NCBI GenBank assembly: GCA_022448165.1
Contig: JAKVAS010000005.1
Location: 1 to 50,023 of the forward strand
Reading direction: 5' to 3'
DNA: 50,023 nt
Origin: Crocinitomicaceae bacterium
GTDB lineage: Bacteria > Bacteroidota > Bacteroidia > Flavobacteriales_D > Crocinitomicaceae
Shown here piece by piece: positions 33,439-41,599 of the stretch; position 1 is the first letter of the stretch, and every line of letters starts with the position of its first letter. The position numbers and the translations under genes were made by a program. The notes under the pieces are model-generated. The model was not told the origin of the DNA. It did not search any database and saw only the letters and a list, made by a program, of their open reading frames with translations.

Positions 33439-36078
33439 CTAAGCTATTTGTTGAATGTCCTGTAAAATTTCACTGACGGTAGTTGATAAATTGTCATTTC
33501 GATGAATCACGTACCTCGCTCTTTTTTTGTCTCTAGAAAACTCATCGAATAGTGTCAAGTATTTCTTTGTAAGTATAGCGTTGTGGGAAGCATTTTTTTC
33601 CTGTTTACGTTTAGCTATTATCTCTGGATCAGCACTGAGGAAAACATTTAAAGATGGTTTTAAAATGAATCGATACAACCATTTGGCAAACTTTCTATTC
33701 ACCCTTAGGTTTGTTCGTTGAGGATGGTTTATCAAATCAAAATAATAGCGATCATACAATACTATTTTTCCGGCCAAAACATAGCGTATATAAACATAGA
33801 ATTGACCAAATAAATAATCAAAATAGTAATATGAAAAGCGCATATAAGAGCCTAAAATGGACGTCCCTATAACAGGTTCTCTATCTAAATTCGAGGCGTT
33901 CGCTTCCATTCTTTGCGAACCTCCATACTTAAATGCACTTAAAGTTGGTAACATTTTAGGGCGATAACGCATCAAAACGACCTCTCTTCTATACTTCTTT
34001 TTAAGCTGTTCTTTAACGGTTTCAATTACTGTTGATTTCCCAATTCCATCCACACCACTGAAAGTCAGTATAAACCCTCTACGTCGTACCCTTTCTGTTA
34101 GAATATCCAAAATGTATTGAGCTTTAGCTACTAAGCGCTTCAAAAATGATGGTCTTAAATCTTTATTCAATTTCTTATTAAAAGCAACTTTACAAACCCT
34201 AAATGCTCTTAACAAATCAGTCATGTTTGAAAATTCAAGTCCATATTTTTTAAAAAAATATCTTAATGTTCTTAATTGATTTTCCCTTTCTGAATTTTCA
34301 AACCGCTCAAAATGCCTCTTCGGTACAGGAGAATTACTTAACGTATAAAACATCAATACATATTCAGCATCATGATGTAATGCAGGCACAACAACTCCAT
34401 TTCTATTCACCTTAGACTCAGATAAAAGCTCATTTATATCCATAAAACGCACACCCTTTCGTTTAAAATCATAAATGAAGTCAATACTCAAATAACCACT
34501 ATCATGAAAGAATAGTTCCAAAGTTGTCATGAAAGACTTCTTGATACATTTAAAGCGCTTTACATCTTTATGATTAGTACAAAACCTGATTGTTTTTTGA
34601 AGGTCATCGGAATGAAGAGCGATCTCGAAATCAGACGCTACAGGAAGAGCTGACAAGTCTACTTCGTTAAATTTCAAAAAAGAATGCTGTACCTTTCCTA
34701 AAAAGGAGCCAAACTTAGAAATAAAGCCCTCTCTATTTTCTACTTCTTTTGGTAAGACATAAAGCATAGCTTCTTTCCAAACCGATAATTCATGTGCTGA
34801 TATACTCTCATCAGAGTTTTCAAGTTTTGTTAAGTATAATTTCCGAGAAATAATGTACAGTAAGTACATTTGAATGTGTCTTTTTACATTGATCGAATAT
34901 TTCTGAATCTCATTTTGAATTACTTCTCGAGATTCAATCGTAAAATTAATACGTGCATAAATTTGATTAAAATTCCACTTTTTGAGTTGTATTCCTGTTT
35001 GAAAATGATAATGGAACAGGTCAAACAAAAGAGGAGCTGATTTTATTGATGTTTCCCAATCGTAAATAAACAACTTACCTTCTGACAAGTACATGTTCCA
35101 TGGAGTAAAATCGCCATGCGCCAATCCCGTTGAAAATTTATAGTCATTTGGAATATCATTAAACACTTTTAAAAGAAGATTTTCAATGCTTGTCCTTTCT
35201 TCACTTTCAATAGAGATACAATCATTAATGATCCGTTTACCAAATTCAGATTCATCAAAGCGCATTTCAGACCTCGACAAATCAGAAATTTCTACAAGCG
35301 CATTGGCATGCTGTTCAAGGAACAGGCTGGTTGGTTTTTTATTTTCAGCACTCAGTTTCGATATTGTAATTACTCCTTTATACCCCGTAGACCTTGCACA
35401 AGGAACCTTAATGTTTTTAAAGGATTTTCTTTCTAAATGAAAAAGTATATTTGCTTCATTTTCTATATTCCTTTGAGAATTTTTACTCATTCCAAATTTA
35501 AGGAAATGCGTACTTTTCTTTTTTGTTACTAGAGCTACGTGAATCGTTCTTTCAACCCCTGGTTTTGCCATGAATATTGAAAAATCATCAAAATTCAAAT
35601 TTTTCGGCCCTATCTCAATACAATTAAAAGAATTTGAGTGAACTGTCATTGCTTTTGATATAAACCCATCTAATCGAGTTATTGCAAGAAAATGAAACCC
35701 TAATCTCATTAACTTCCCTCGTTTTGTAGAAGTATCATAGAAATCAATTATAGATTTCATTTGACCTTTTGGGTAAACCCATCGTATGGATCCATTTATT
35801 CTAATGAATCTAAATTCTCTTTTAAACGCCCTCTTTATCCCTTTTGAGGACCCAAACTCTATAATTCGTTCATATTTATCATATAAATCTGATAATTGTG
35901 CACTATCACCTGTAATTAATGCGTGATTGTCTAATTGCTTCTCTCTCTTTTGAAAAGGACTATTTTCAAACCGATCACTCGTATCGATTATGTGAACTTC
36001 AGATGTTTCAGGAATAAATAGCTTTCGTAGAACTTCTAAATCTTTATATGAAACCTTCTTCATGATTATCGTTTTCAA
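33439..36078 (-). CDS. Three-part protein: APH-like kinase, NTase-like region, thymidylate-kinase-like domain
   Basis: The protein has 879 residues. Region A (~1-130) is unassigned. Region B (~130-450) resembles aminoglycoside/choline phosphotransferases, with GLAHGDFTPWNMYL (~318-331, Brenner motif HGD-N) and FIYDWETS (~338-345, DWE Mg2+ motif). Region C (~475-640) has VASDFEIALHSDD and LSIDFIYDFKRKGVRFMDI, recalling nucleotidyltransferase-type acidic motifs; this is tentative. Region D (~665-879) is thymidylate-kinase-like: P-loop FSGVDGIGKSTVIETV, DR motif VLYDRYYFDL, and the lid-region basic segment. The gene heads the polysaccharide block, and a palindrome and direct repeat lie upstream. 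It could phosphorylate a sugar, lipid or nucleotide for glycan synthesis. An alternative start is ATG 36063. Confidence 0.8.
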   Translation of the reverse strand: MKTIIMKKVSYKDLEVLRKLFIPETSEVHIIDTSDRFENSPFQKREKQLDNHALITGDSAQLSDLYDKYERIIEFGSSKGIKRAFKREFRFIRINGSIRWVYPKGQMKSIIDFYDTSTKRGKLMRLGFHFLAITRLDGFISKAMTVHSNSFNCIEIGPKNLNFDDFSIFMAKPGVERTIHVALVTKKKSTHFLKFGMSKNSQRNIENEANILFHLERKSFKNIKVPCARSTGYKGVITISKLSAENKKPTSLFLEQHANALVEISDLSRSEMRFDESEFGKRIINDCISIESEERTSIENLLLKVFNDIPNDYKFSTGLAHGDFTPWNMYLSEGKLFIYDWETSIKSAPLLFDLFHYHFQTGIQLKKWNFNQIYARINFTIESREVIQNEIQKYSINVKRHIQMYLLYIISRKLYLTKLENSDESISAHELSVWKEAMLYVLPKEVENREGFISKFGSFLGKVQHSFLKFNEVDLSALPVASDFEIALHSDDLQKTIRFCTNHKDVKRFKCIKKSFMTTLELFFHDSGYLSIDFIYDFKRKGVRFMDINELLSESKVNRNGVVVPALHHDAEYVLMFYTLSNSPVPKRHFERFENSERENQLRTLRYFFKKYGLEFSNMTDLLRAFRVCKVAFNKKLNKDLRPSFLKRLVAKAQYILDILTERVRRRGFILTFSGVDGIGKSTVIETVKEQLKKKYRREVVLMRYRPKMLPTLSAFKYGGSQRMEANASNLDREPVIGTSILGSYMRFSYYYFDYLFGQFYVYIRYVLAGKIVLYDRYYFDLINHPQRTNLRVNRKFAKWLYRFILKPSLNVFLSADPEIIAKRKQEKNASHNAILTKKYLTLFDEFSRDKKRARYVIHRNDNLSTTVSEILQDIQQIA

Positions 36079-36555
36079 AAGAAGTCTCAGAATTATGCCG
36101 TATTATGCCACAAAAGGAAAACTGCCCATACATAAAGAGATACAGGGCTAACACACTGAAAAATAGTTCGTTTTCACATTTCTTGTTTGGGATCAAATTC
36201 TCATTTTGAGAAAAGGTTGTCATTAAGAATTTACTCCTAAAAAATTCTTTTCACAACCAATCCCACCTAACAGACCTAATAATCCAGCTAAGAATTTAAT
36301 TAGTGTTCTGTTGGGGGCATTGGTAGTATAGTCTCATTATAGGGTTATATAACAGGGTAAAATGAATCATAAGTTTACATTGATTAAGACTTTAAACAAT
36401 TGTAATGGGCTTATCATCCACCTATAACCAATACCGTAATTTTTTTTGATCTATTAGATACTAAATGTTTTTTTCATTTATTTCAAAAATCTCCATAGCA
36501 AAGAAGTCAAAGTGAATTAAATCGACCTGACTTATAAGTTATTTGTTAGGAATCT
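36079..36555. other. Regulatory-looking gap upstream of the 879-residue gene
   Basis: No gene is seen in these 477 bp. The direct repeat ATTATGCC at 36092-36099 and 36102-36109 (10-bp period) sits close to the start of the downstream gene. The palindrome TTCTCATTTTGAGAA is at 36198-36212. The remainder (36220-36555) is AT-rich and holds no reading frame, terminator or RNA that I can support. Its length suggests several regulatory sites for the minus-strand gene at 33439-36078. Confidence 0.5.
36198..36212. promoter_or_regulatory. Palindrome TTCTCA-N3-TGAGAA, candidate activator site
   Basis: Perfect 6-bp arms with a 3-bp spacer, about 120 bp upstream of the ATG at 36078. That is the usual distance of a sigma-54 enhancer-type site. 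The same arms occur at 37113-37127 and, with one mismatch, at 41420-41434 in front of the NtrC-type regulator. Binding by that regulator is inference. Confidence 0.35.
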
Positions 36556-36993
36556 CTATTTTATTAAAAACCAACCCTTTAACTTTTCAATTCTATTGTT
36601 TCTCCACATCTTTTTTTGATTCTGAATAGCCTTATCCATCATTACCAACAACCGAGTCATTGCATGTTGTTCCGTTTTTTCTATATAATCAATTGCGCCG
36701 TATTTTAGTGCATCTATTACTACATCCATATTCTCTTGAGCTGAAAGAAAAATCACCTGAATTAAAGGGTCAGCAGACTTAATTTCCCTAAGCACATGAA
36801 GCCCGTCCATTTGGTCAAGCATATGGTCAAGAATTACAATATTTGGTGATGCTCCCTTATAATCTAAGCACCCTTTTCCCGTATCAAATAGTTGAATATT
36901 TTTGTACCCGTCATTAACGAGCGTATTACGAATCAATTCTGCATAAAACTTATCGTCCTCAACAATAAATATTTTAATCTCAGTTGTTTTCAT
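36556..36993 (-). CDS. Stand-alone response regulator receiver
   Basis: The protein has 145 residues. The receiver domain covers ~5-125 with acidic residues ED at 12-13, phospho-acceptor Asp56 in IVILDHMLDQMDG, Ser in FLSAQ and Lys in YIEKTEQHA. The C-terminal ~20 residues (KKMWRNNRIEKLKGWFLIK) are basic and aromatic, without an output domain. It is likely a phosphate relay or a protein-protein switch, possibly receiving phosphate from the HPt domain of the hybrid kinase encoded just upstream. A terminator separates it from that operon, so it is transcribed on its own. Confidence 0.88.
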   Translation of the reverse strand: MKTTEIKIFIVEDDKFYAELIRNTLVNDGYKNIQLFDTGKGCLDYKGASPNIVILDHMLDQMDGLHVLREIKSADPLIQVIFLSAQENMDVVIDALKYGAIDYIEKTEQHAMTRLLVMMDKAIQNQKKMWRNNRIEKLKGWFLIK

Positions 36994-37045
36994 AATTGTT
37001 CAATTTCTCGTTCAATTATATCTTATCAAAATTGTTCCAACAACT

Positions 37046-37070
37046 AAAAACCCCTTATTTAAAGGGGTTT
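37046..37070 (-). terminator. Terminator of the NtrC/H-NOX/kinase operon
   Basis: AAACCCCTT (37048-37056) pairs with AAGGGGTTT (37062-37070) around a 5-nt loop. On the minus strand it ends in a run of five T (37046-37050). It lies about 46 bp past the kinase stop codon and upstream of the lone receiver gene. Confidence 0.65.
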
Positions 37071-37108
37071 ATCAAGTAAAGACGTGATTTTATCTCTAAA
37101 AATGAAAC

Positions 37109-37131
37109 AGCTTTCTCAGTTTGAGAAAGCT
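37109..37131 (-). repeat. Hairpin across the end of the kinase gene
   Basis: The 10-bp arms AGCTTTCTCA (37109-37118) and TGAGAAAGCT (37122-37131) flank a 3-nt loop and span the kinase stop codon (37116-37118). A T-rich stretch (GTTTCATTTTT) follows on the minus strand. It can be a first terminator in tandem with 37046-37070. It also contains the TTCTCA-N3-TGAGAA palindrome. Confidence 0.45.
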
Positions 37132-39545
37132 TGATTCAGTTCAATAATAACCGCTTCAAGTAATGGTATCAGTTCAAGCGCTCGATTCTTTCTATCTTCA
37201 AATGTAAAATCATCCATCTCGATACTTCTAACAATCACAACAATATCATTTGTACATATATGTGCTGCCGCCGCCTTCATCGTATGTGCAATCGTTTTAA
37301 GCTGATCTTCGTTTTTCTCTGTGATAGCTTTATAAAAAGACTCAATATTCAATTTTGTTTCCTCCACAAATAAATTGACCATTCGCTTTTGAAAGACTTC
37401 ATCTCCTCTTGTTATGGAGTCAATTCCTTTCCTATTAATCCCAGATTTCAATTTGTTTTTAAATGGAATGATTGGTTCTGCCAACAAGTATTTCGTAAGT
37501 ATTTTATAGAAATCGTCTTGGGAGAAGGGTTTACTCAAATAATCATTCATTCCCGCTTCTTTACATTTTTCAGTTTCACCTTGAATTGCATTCGCGGTAA
37601 GTGCAATAATAGGAACCTTTGTTAGGTTTAGTTCATTTCTTATAATCTTCGAGGCTTCAATTCCGTTCATAATTGGCATTCTAATATCCATCAAAATAAG
37701 ATCAAACTCTTCCGTTTTAAGCAATTCGACAGCTTCTTTTCCATTAATTGCCTCCACAATAACACACCCCCAGTTCCCTAAAATAGTATTGACCAAAAAA
37801 CGATTAACTTCTGCATCTTCTACCACTAAAATCCTATATCCTTCAAGACTTTTAGGCCCGCCAATGTTTGATGAGCTTCTATCTTCTACAGGTAAATTTG
37901 TTCGTTCAAAACTTAGGTTGAACCTAAACTTTGATCCGACCCCTAACTCCGAAGACACTTTTAACTCCCCTCCCATATTTTCGATAATCCCATTGGCTAT
38001 TGCTAAACCAAGGCCAGTACCATTTTCCGACGACGTATTCGTATTAGATGCTTGTTCAAAAATATTAAAAACCTTCTCAATATCTTCTTCAGGAATCCCC
38101 ACACCAGTATCGGCAACTTCAAATGAATAAACATCAAACTCTTTAGTACTCGATATTAATTCTATTTCTAATGTAATCGAACCGACTTCTGTGAATTTAA
38201 CCGCATTTCCAATTAGGTTAAAGAGTACTTCCTTTAATCGTGTCGCATCCAAAAGATAATTTCTATTTGGAATGAGTCCATCAATAAAATTCACTGAAAG
38301 TCCCTTCTTTCTCCCAATTACAGAAAAACTCCGATGAATGTGTTCCATCACTTCAGATAAATCTGTAGGCTCCTTAACACGTTCAAGTTTTCCTGATTGT
38401 ATTTTTAAGAGATCAAGTATTTCATTAATCAGACAAAGTAAATTATCTCCTGAAGCCATTATTGTTTCCAAGTATTTACGTTGAGTAGGCGTTGGAACGC
38501 TATTTAACATTAACTCGGAAATTCCAATAATCGCATTTAGAGGAGTTCTAATTTCATGGCTAATATTCGCTAAAAACAAATCTTTTGCTTCTAAAGAGCG
38601 TTCCGCTATTGCTTTGGCTGCTCTAAGCTCCTCTTCTAGGTTTTTCTGAAAGGAAATGTCAAGATGGATGCCTACAGACCCCATTATTACACCGTTTTCA
38701 TTATAGTAAGGTGCTCCACTAACCAAGACCCATACCTCTCCTCCACCTTTCTTTTGTAGTTTTACTTCGTACACTTCCGAATCTCCTTCTAAACGCTCTT
38801 GGTTACGAATTTTCATTCGTTCTTCTTCCTCTTTAGAAAGAAAATAACTTGCTGCATCTTTTCCGACTAATTCTTTATTAGTATATCCCGTAAGCTTAGA
38901 AAATTTAGGATATGCTTTTATAATTTTACCATTTCGGTCTACCTCAAGTAAACCTAATTCCATATTTTCAATGATACTTCGGTACTTTTCTTCACTGAGC
39001 ATCAGTGATTTCTCAACACGCTTTCTATCCGAAATATCTCTAGCTAGAACATTAAATATGCCTCCCTCGGAAATCGACAAGTCAACCGTTTGACCTAACC
39101 ATACTTCTTTTCCTTCAGCATTTATTACAGGAAATTCAGTATAGGTAGATTGCAGCTTTTCTTGTAGTTGAAACTTATAAAATCCATTTACTCTTTTTCG
39201 ATATTTTTCCGCAACGAAACGTCTGAAGTTGGACCCTATCAACTCTTCTTCAGTATATCCAGAAAACCGAAGCATCATTCCGTTTGCATAAGTAATTCTT
39301 CCTTCAGTATCGCATGAATAGATTAAATCCGTTGCATTTTCTACCAAATTTCGATAGACCCGCTCTCGGTCCTTTATTTCAATTATTTGCCTTCTTAATT
39401 CTGCTTCTTGATTATCTCTTATAGTTACTAGCTCTTGATTCGCTTGAAATAACTCCAAAGACTTCTCTTCAAGAATACGTTCTGCTTCTTTTCGCGCTTC
39501 TTTCTCACGAGCCAATTTCCGTTTTAAGCGTTCAAGTTCACTCAC
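37116..39545 (-). CDS. Hybrid sensor histidine kinase with two PAS, receiver and HPt domains
   Basis: The protein has 809 residues with no transmembrane segment. The start is GTG at 39545, sharing one base with the H-NOX stop (TAGTG). In order: N-terminal coiled coil (~1-60, LKRKLAREKEARKEAERILE), PAS (~63-175), PAS with PAC (~185-305), HisKA with FLANISHEIRTPLNAIIG (His ~331), HATPase_c (GNAVKFTEVGS, DTGVGIPEEDIE, GTGLGLAIANGI), receiver (~573-690, ILVVEDAEVNRF, Asp in LILMDIRMP) and HPt (~715-800, His in TIAHTMKAAAAHI). It can pass phosphate internally to HPt and on to Asp54 of the NtrC-type regulator or the lone receivers. Input probably comes from the co-translated H-NOX-like protein. Confidence 0.93.
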   Translation of the reverse strand: MSELERLKRKLAREKEARKEAERILEEKSLELFQANQELVTIRDNQEAELRRQIIEIKDRERVYRNLVENATDLIYSCDTEGRITYANGMMLRFSGYTEEELIGSNFRRFVAEKYRKRVNGFYKFQLQEKLQSTYTEFPVINAEGKEVWLGQTVDLSISEGGIFNVLARDISDRKRVEKSLMLSEEKYRSIIENMELGLLEVDRNGKIIKAYPKFSKLTGYTNKELVGKDAASYFLSKEEEERMKIRNQERLEGDSEVYEVKLQKKGGGEVWVLVSGAPYYNENGVIMGSVGIHLDISFQKNLEEELRAAKAIAERSLEAKDLFLANISHEIRTPLNAIIGISELMLNSVPTPTQRKYLETIMASGDNLLCLINEILDLLKIQSGKLERVKEPTDLSEVMEHIHRSFSVIGRKKGLSVNFIDGLIPNRNYLLDATRLKEVLFNLIGNAVKFTEVGSITLEIELISSTKEFDVYSFEVADTGVGIPEEDIEKVFNIFEQASNTNTSSENGTGLGLAIANGIIENMGGELKVSSELGVGSKFRFNLSFERTNLPVEDRSSSNIGGPKSLEGYRILVVEDAEVNRFLVNTILGNWGCVIVEAINGKEAVELLKTEEFDLILMDIRMPIMNGIEASKIIRNELNLTKVPIIALTANAIQGETEKCKEAGMNDYLSKPFSQDDFYKILTKYLLAEPIIPFKNKLKSGINRKGIDSITRGDEVFQKRMVNLFVEETKLNIESFYKAITEKNEDQLKTIAHTMKAAAAHICTNDIVVIVRSIEMDDFTFEDRKNRALELIPLLEAVIIELNQAFSN

Positions 39546-40078
39546 TAATCAAGTTTAATTAAAAAGTTAACAGCCAAGTCGTTCTCAGTTATTCTTGTCA
39601 TTTTAACCTGGCCTTCATTCTTAAACTGTTTTAAGCAACCCTGAATTAGTCCTAATGCTAACTCACCAAGGTCTAAATCCGAGTAATATATGATTTCAAA
39701 TTTTTTATCATCAATTCGTTTTGTTTCAAAGTTTGGAAGCTTCGCTTCTGGATATATTTTCCTCACTTCTGTTCTAATTAATTCTTTTGCTTTTTCTAAA
39801 AAATCAAACAGTGTGTCTGTGTTTGCAAAAATTGAAGGGTACAATATGGTAAAAGACTCTAATAAATAGAGTCCAAAAAATTGGAAAATATTAGAAACTT
39901 CTTTCTTCGTTCTTTTAGATAAAGCAGAAACCATTTTTAATAGATCAGACTTAGGGTACATGCCAATTGAAGTATAAATACCATCTAGCCCAGATTCCTC
40001 AATAACTTCTTCAAGTATTTCATCTCCAAACTCTTTTTCAACCATCTCTAGAAACTCTGTAAATATCACGCCTTTCAT
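39545..40078 (-). CDS. H-NOX-family protein lacking the heme-ligand His
   Basis: The protein has 177 residues, a full-length H-NOX (HNOB) domain. The start [20 protein letters not shown] and SGLDGIYTSIGMYPKSDLLK are family-typical. The proximal heme ligand, His102 in characterised H-NOX proteins, aligns with Arg102 here (IRTEVRKIYPEAKLP). The YxSxR motif (131/133/135) reads Y131-Y-S133-D-L135, so the Arg that grips the heme propionates is lost. Ordinary heme binding is therefore unlikely. The rest of the fold, including LGELALGLIQGCLKQF, is well kept, which argues against decay. It overlaps the NtrC-type gene by 4 bp and the kinase gene by 1 bp, so it probably serves as the sensory or regulatory partner of that kinase. 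Confidence 0.9.
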   Translation of the reverse strand: MKGVIFTEFLEMVEKEFGDEILEEVIEESGLDGIYTSIGMYPKSDLLKMVSALSKRTKKEVSNIFQFFGLYLLESFTILYPSIFANTDTLFDFLEKAKELIRTEVRKIYPEAKLPNFETKRIDDKKFEIIYYSDLDLGELALGLIQGCLKQFKNEGQVKMTRITENDLAVNFLIKLD

Positions 40079-41409
40079 TCGATCTCCTTTAATAATCGGT
40101 AAATAGATGATTTTCCTATTCCTAAGCGTTTAGAAACTTCAGGAATGTTTTGATTCATTTCGTCTAAACATTGCAAAATGATTCGTTTATTCATCTCCTT
40201 TAATGTTAGGTTTTCTAGTAGAATAGAACTCATAGACCCGCCTCCCATAAAGGTAATATCGTGAGCTTTAATCTCCCCCCCTTCACACATTACCGACGCT
40301 AACTCAATCACAGACTTCAATTCTCTAACATTACCTGGATATGAATGATTCATCATTTTTTTTCGAGCCTCTTCACTAATCGTAATCATATTTTTCTTTG
40401 GTAAAGCTTCATCAATAAAATGTTTAGCCAACACCAATATGTCTTGTTTTCTATCTCTCAATGTTGGTATTTTTATTGGCAACCCTACTAATCGATAAAA
40501 CAAGTCCTGTCTAAAGGTTCCTTTTTCCACTTCCGCAGTTAAATCTTTATGTGTTGCACAAATAATCCTACAGTTTATCTGAATCGGTTTGTTTCCACCC
40601 ACACGTTGCACTTCTCTCTCTTGTAGCACACGTAATAGCTTTACTTGACTATTTAGGTCCAACTCTCCTACCTCATCAATAAATAATGTTCCTCCATTCG
40701 CCTCTTCAAACTTGCCTATTCTTAACGATGAGGCTCCTGTAAACGCCCCTTTCTCATGTCCGAACAACTCACTTTCAATTAGCCCTTCGGGTATTGCTGC
40801 AATATTAACGGCTACAAATTTTTTCTTACTAAAAGCCGAGTTGTAGTGAATTGATTTTGCTACAACTTCCTTACCCGTACCTGTTTCTCCAGTGATTGAA
40901 ACATTGATAGAAGATCCTGCCGCCTTTTCAAGTAGCTTAAACATCCCTTTAAAGTTGGGACTATTACCTACTAGAAACTTCTCAAACTTGTATTTCTTAT
41001 TTACTTCATTTTGAAGCTCTTCCACCTTACCTTTAAGTTGCTGTTGTTCTTTAATTTTTGACACTAAATTCCAAAGTCGCTCCTTGGTGTCAACATCTTT
41101 CATTAAATAGTCATATGCACCTTCTCGAAACAGCTCAACGGCAACCTCAAGCTCTTCCTGTCCAGAAATAATAAGCACTTCTGTATCTGGAGACTCTTTC
41201 TTTATAAATTTTAGTAATTCTAAGCCGTCTGAGTCTGGAAGTTGATAATCAAGCGTAATTAAGTTCGGTCGAGAAAAAAGAGCCTTCTTTAATTCTTTTC
41301 CTGATCGAACTACTTCAACTTCATATTCAGGAATTAATTCTAATTGGTAGCTCAAAAAGTCTGAGTACCATTTATCATCTTCTGCAACAATAATTCTGAA
41401 AACTTCCAT
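40075..41409 (-). CDS. NtrC-type sigma-54-dependent response regulator
   Basis: The protein has 444 residues. The receiver domain covers 1-120 with Asp54 in [13 protein letters not shown] and switch Lys in YLMKDVDT. The AAA+ domain (~145-385) has Walker A GETGTGKE (174-181), the sigma-54 contact loop GAFTGA (221-226), Walker [15 protein letters not shown] and the Arg-finger region FRQDLFYRL. The C-terminal Fis-type HTH (~400-444) reads [20 protein letters not shown]. It activates sigma-54 promoters after phosphorylation. It is the first gene of the operon with the H-NOX-like protein and hybrid kinase. Two inverted repeats directly upstream of its start suggest autoregulation. Confidence 0.94.
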   Translation of the reverse strand: MEVFRIIVAEDDKWYSDFLSYQLELIPEYEVEVVRSGKELKKALFSRPNLITLDYQLPDSDGLELLKFIKKESPDTEVLIISGQEELEVAVELFREGAYDYLMKDVDTKERLWNLVSKIKEQQQLKGKVEELQNEVNKKYKFEKFLVGNSPNFKGMFKLLEKAAGSSINVSITGETGTGKEVVAKSIHYNSAFSKKKFVAVNIAAIPEGLIESELFGHEKGAFTGASSLRIGKFEEANGGTLFIDEVGELDLNSQVKLLRVLQEREVQRVGGNKPIQINCRIICATHKDLTAEVEKGTFRQDLFYRLVGLPIKIPTLRDRKQDILVLAKHFIDEALPKKNMITISEEARKKMMNHSYPGNVRELKSVIELASVMCEGGEIKAHDITFMGGGSMSSILLENLTLKEMNKRIILQCLDEMNQNIPEVSKRLGIGKSSIYRLLKEIE

Positions 41410-41419
41410 GGTGTGGTTT

Positions 41420-41454
41420 TTCTCAATTTAAGAAAAATTCTCTAAATAAGAGAA
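41420..41454. promoter_or_regulatory. Two tandem inverted repeats before the NtrC-type gene
   Basis: TTCTCAATTTAAGAA at 41420-41434 is a one-mismatch version of the TTCTCA-N3-TGAGAA palindrome. TTCTCT-AAATA-AGAGAA follows at 41438-41454. They begin 11 bp upstream of the ATG at 41409. This position suits operator sites for self-control or an mRNA leader structure. Confidence 0.35.
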
Positions 41455-41599
41455 TTACGTCGCGGAAATTATTTCTTAATTGTACAACCTTACCTTGTTA
41501 TCTTGCATACTAAAGGTCTCATCGAATAAATCGTACTTTCCATAATTATAAACCAATCCGTCTAAAAATTAGACTGTTTCAGCACAACAATTGTTTTAT

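Noticed and set aside
36095-36110. Sigma-54 promoter-like TGGCATAATACGGCAT on the minus strand
   Set aside because: Only 9 bases separate GG and GC; sigma-54 promoters need 10, so I list it only as part of a direct repeat.
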